NCBI GenBank assembly: GCA_002104895.1
Contig: MCFG01000050.1
Coordinates: forward strand, 1 to 64,000
Reading direction: 5' to 3'
DNA from: Anaeromyces robustus
Taxonomy: Eukaryota > Neocallimastigomycota > Neocallimastigomycetes > Neocallimastigales > Neocallimastigaceae
Length of the DNA stretch: 64,000 nt
A model generated the notes under the pieces. It did not search any database. It saw nothing but the letters and a program-made list of their open reading frames with translations, and was not told the origin of the DNA. A program made the position numbers and the translations under genes. Positions 63,959 through 64,000 of this stretch are shown here, in pieces (position 1 is the stretch's first letter; each line of letters opens with the position of its first letter).

Positions 63959-64000
63959 GCAATTATAAAGTTTTATGTATATATATAATAAATAAATAAA
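63877..64000. other. Intron of ZW10, cut by the window edge
   Basis: AT-rich sequence with an AAT array (about 63928-63958) upstream of the acceptor at 63877-63878. The next ZW10 exon toward the N-terminus is not in the window. Confidence 0.7.

Overview
The window looks like nuclear DNA from an anaerobic gut fungus (Neocallimastigomycota). The grounds are extreme AT-richness between genes, long AAAT/AAT microsatellites, short GTAAAT/GTAAGT...TAG introns, poly-Asn runs inside proteins, and a secreted GH11 xylanase with a poly-Asn linker and a C-terminal CBM1. This assignment is inferred from gene content and composition; no marker gene fixes the genus.

Layout. 0.8-4.3 kb is a nest of mobile DNA: a tRNA-related SINE with an 11-bp target-site duplication (817-1325, minus strand), a MITE-like inverted-repeat element (1351-1905), and a 5'-truncated LINE (2392-3876). 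The LINE's poly(A) tail abuts a decayed paralogue (3877-4295) of the Cys-rich, probably GPI-anchored protein at 5706-6614. 7.9-24.1 kb holds three members of one secreted-protein family, called here the KTVP family (A minus, 729 aa; B plus, 163 aa; C plus, 339 aa). Each has a signal-peptide exon, a phase-1 intron, a Ser/Thr-Lys-Thr-Val-Pro-Lys repeat stalk and an identically spaced six-Cys C-terminal domain. Among them sit the GH11-CBM1 xylanase and a tRNA-Glu(UUC)/tRNA-Arg(UCU) pair. 24.8-27 kb has two more LINE remnants. 31.1-46.8 kb is a tandem duplication of a full-length ABCA-type ABC transporter; both copies carry frameshifts. A third LINE 3' end lies at 47.1-48.1 kb. 52.3-54.1 kb is a five-exon tropomyosin (199 aa). 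58.9-59.3 kb has a possible Cys-rich relic. 60.3-63.9 kb (minus) carries eight exons of ZW10, whose N-terminal part lies beyond the window edge.

How the genes relate. The xylanase, the KTVP proteins and the Cys-rich surface protein are all predicted to be secreted, which fits a lignocellulose-degrading, surface-attaching fungus. Tropomyosin and ZW10 are housekeeping cytoskeleton and membrane-traffic genes. I see no operon-like linkage; eukaryotic genes here sit kilobases apart in AT-rich sequence.

The least explained object is the KTVP-repeat/six-Cys family. I do not recognise its C-terminal domain; it does not match the fungal dockerin (CBM10-type) pattern. All gene models and homologies come from reading the sequence; no database search was run.
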